Below are positions 54,134 to 54,740 of a stretch of 54,740 bases of DNA, piece after piece. Within the stretch, counting starts at the first letter, position 1; every line of letters begins with the position of its first letter. The translations under genes were made by a program, and so were the position numbers. The stretch is from Flavobacteriales bacterium (GTDB lineage: Bacteria > Bacteroidota > Bacteroidia > Flavobacteriales > UBA7312): assembly GCA_016779995.1 (NCBI GenBank), contig JADHMO010000011.1:1-54740 (forward strand), read 5' to 3'. The notes under the pieces are model-generated. The model did no database searches. It was not told the origin of the DNA and saw only the letters and a program-made list of their open reading frames with translations.

Positions 54134-54163
54134 CAAATCTAATCATTTTTATTTACTATCAAA
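54134..54163 (-). promoter_or_regulatory. Promoter of the str-S10-spc-alpha operon
   Basis: On the minus strand TTTG (54160-54163) is followed after 18 nt by TAGATTTG (54134-54141), a full Bacteroidota promoter match. The element ends 45 nt before the rpsL ATG, leaving a leader of about 40 nt. No other promoter of this quality was seen downstream to 36366. Confidence 0.62.
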
Positions 54164-54185
54164 TAGTATTTGTAGCTTTTTTTAC

Positions 54186-54219
54186 AAAAAAAAATACCCA
54201 TAAAATTAAATATGGGTAT
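54186..54219 (-). terminator. Terminator of the T9SS-protein gene upstream of rpsL
   Basis: ATACCCATA (54194-54202) pairs with TATGGGTAT (54211-54219) around an 8-nt loop and leads into a run of Ts on the minus strand. It lies 31 nt after the stop at 54250 and separates that gene from the ribosomal operon. Confidence 0.8.
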
Positions 54220-54249
54220 CTCTAGACTAAAGTTAGTATGCTTTTACGC

Positions 54250-54740
54250 CTATTTTTTTTCTGAAAAAATGATTTTTCGTTGTATGAAATTTGACTCGGA
54301 GTTAAGGTGAATAAAATAAACACCAGGTGATATATTTTTTCTGTCAACTTGAATGGACTTTTTGAATAAATCCTGACTAAGCACTCTTCCCCTAGCATCT
54401 AATAATTTGAAAGTGAAATCCTCTGAATTAGTTTCTGATTTTATTTCAATATTAAAATAATCACCGACAGGGTTAGGATAAATCAATACTTCTAAATCTT
54501 CAAATTCTGAAACATCAACAGTATTGTAGGTGTTGAGTTTACGACCCTCACAATCGTTAGCATCAGTAACAACTAAAGTATATTCACCACTTTCAGTAGG
54601 GCTAAAAGTCGTTCCACTAGACTGATAATTACCAAAATACAACCATTCGTATGTATAAGGTGGCGTACCTCCACTTGCTGAAGCTGTAAATGGTGTTTGA
54701 CTAGCATTAAACGTAGCCACTACTGCAGTCGGTTGGGTTA
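54250..54740 (-). CDS. T9SS-exported protein with SprB/PKD-like repeat (partial, N-terminus off window)
   Basis: The frame is open from the right window edge to the stop at 54250, giving about 163 residues of C-terminus. A GTG at 54720 is only an internal codon. The first part (SASGGTPPYTYEWLYFGNY, then SGEYTLVVTDANDCEG) is an SprB-type Ig-like repeat as found in Bacteroidota adhesins and gliding proteins. The last 75 residues (EVLIYPNPVGDYFNIEI, FKLLDARGRVLSQ, GVYFIHLNSESNFIQRKIIF) are a T9SS C-terminal sorting domain. The catalytic or binding part is outside the window. Confidence 0.85.
   Translation of the reverse strand, partial: TQPTAVVATFNASQTPFTASASGGTPPYTYEWLYFGNYQSSGTTFSPTESGEYTLVVTDANDCEGRKLNTYNTVDVSEFEDLEVLIYPNPVGDYFNIEIKSETNSEDFTFKLLDARGRVLSQDLFKKSIQVDRKNISPGVYFIHLNSESNFIQRKIIFSEKK

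Noticed and set aside
54089..54136. 16-codon extension of uS12
   Set aside because: The family start is [12 protein letters not shown], and the extra codons lie in the operon leader just below the promoter.

Overview
The window is a chromosomal segment of an AT-rich member of the Bacteroidota, most likely a marine-type Flavobacteriales. The evidence is type IX secretion (T9SS) C-terminal sorting domains on three proteins, Bacteroidota-type promoter elements (TTTG, then about 18-20 nt, then TAnnTTTG), mostly absent Shine-Dalgarno sequences, SprB-like repeats, a bacillithiol-type YtxJ protein, and a fused str-S10-spc-alpha ribosomal operon without tuf. No rRNA, tRNA, CRISPR array, insertion sequence or prophage was found. 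No gene-free stretch exceeds 300 bases; the longest are 7572-7841 (270 nt) and 29373-29597 (225 nt).

Layout. (1) 1-7571, minus strand: a LytS/LytTR-type sensor kinase and regulator, followed by a small T9SS-sorted protein, a beta-barrel/OmpA protein and two giant-repeat surface-fibre proteins, the second running off the left edge. This is the least ordinary part of the window. (2) 7842-19180, plus strand: a tightly packed heme operon (hemH-hemA-hemC-hemD-hemE-hemF-hemB-hemL), then gatB, a TlpA-like lipoprotein and an LpxH-like hydrolase. It encodes every step from glutamyl-tRNA to heme except protoporphyrinogen oxidase. (3) 19167-24345, minus strand: gapA, a 913-residue beta-propeller protein with a T9SS tag, and a lipA-ytxJ unit headed by a 41-residue lipoprotein gene. 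(4) 24428-29372, plus strand: ung, an L,D-transpeptidase, rmuC, rlmB and an RhlE-like DEAD-box helicase interrupted by one in-frame TGA, then a small membrane protein. (5) 29598-36294, minus strand: purT, a UbiD-family decarboxylase, citrate synthase, enolase and carA. (6) 36366-54088, minus strand: about 17.7 kb carrying rpsL to rplQ in one continuous run, including fusA, secY, map, infA, rpmJ and rpoA. (7) 54250-54740: the 3' end of another T9SS-exported protein.

How the parts work together. The ribosomal block, enolase, GAPDH, citrate synthase and heme genes are core housekeeping functions. The left end is accessory cell-surface biology: a two-component system next to an operon for an outer-membrane anchor and long repetitive secreted fibres. 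Several genes overlap by 1-17 bases, and three strong hairpins sit only 12-14 bases upstream of the next start codon (gapA, the UbiD-family gene, carA), so termination and initiation signals are unusually compressed here. All functional statements come from reading motifs and gene order; no database search was run.
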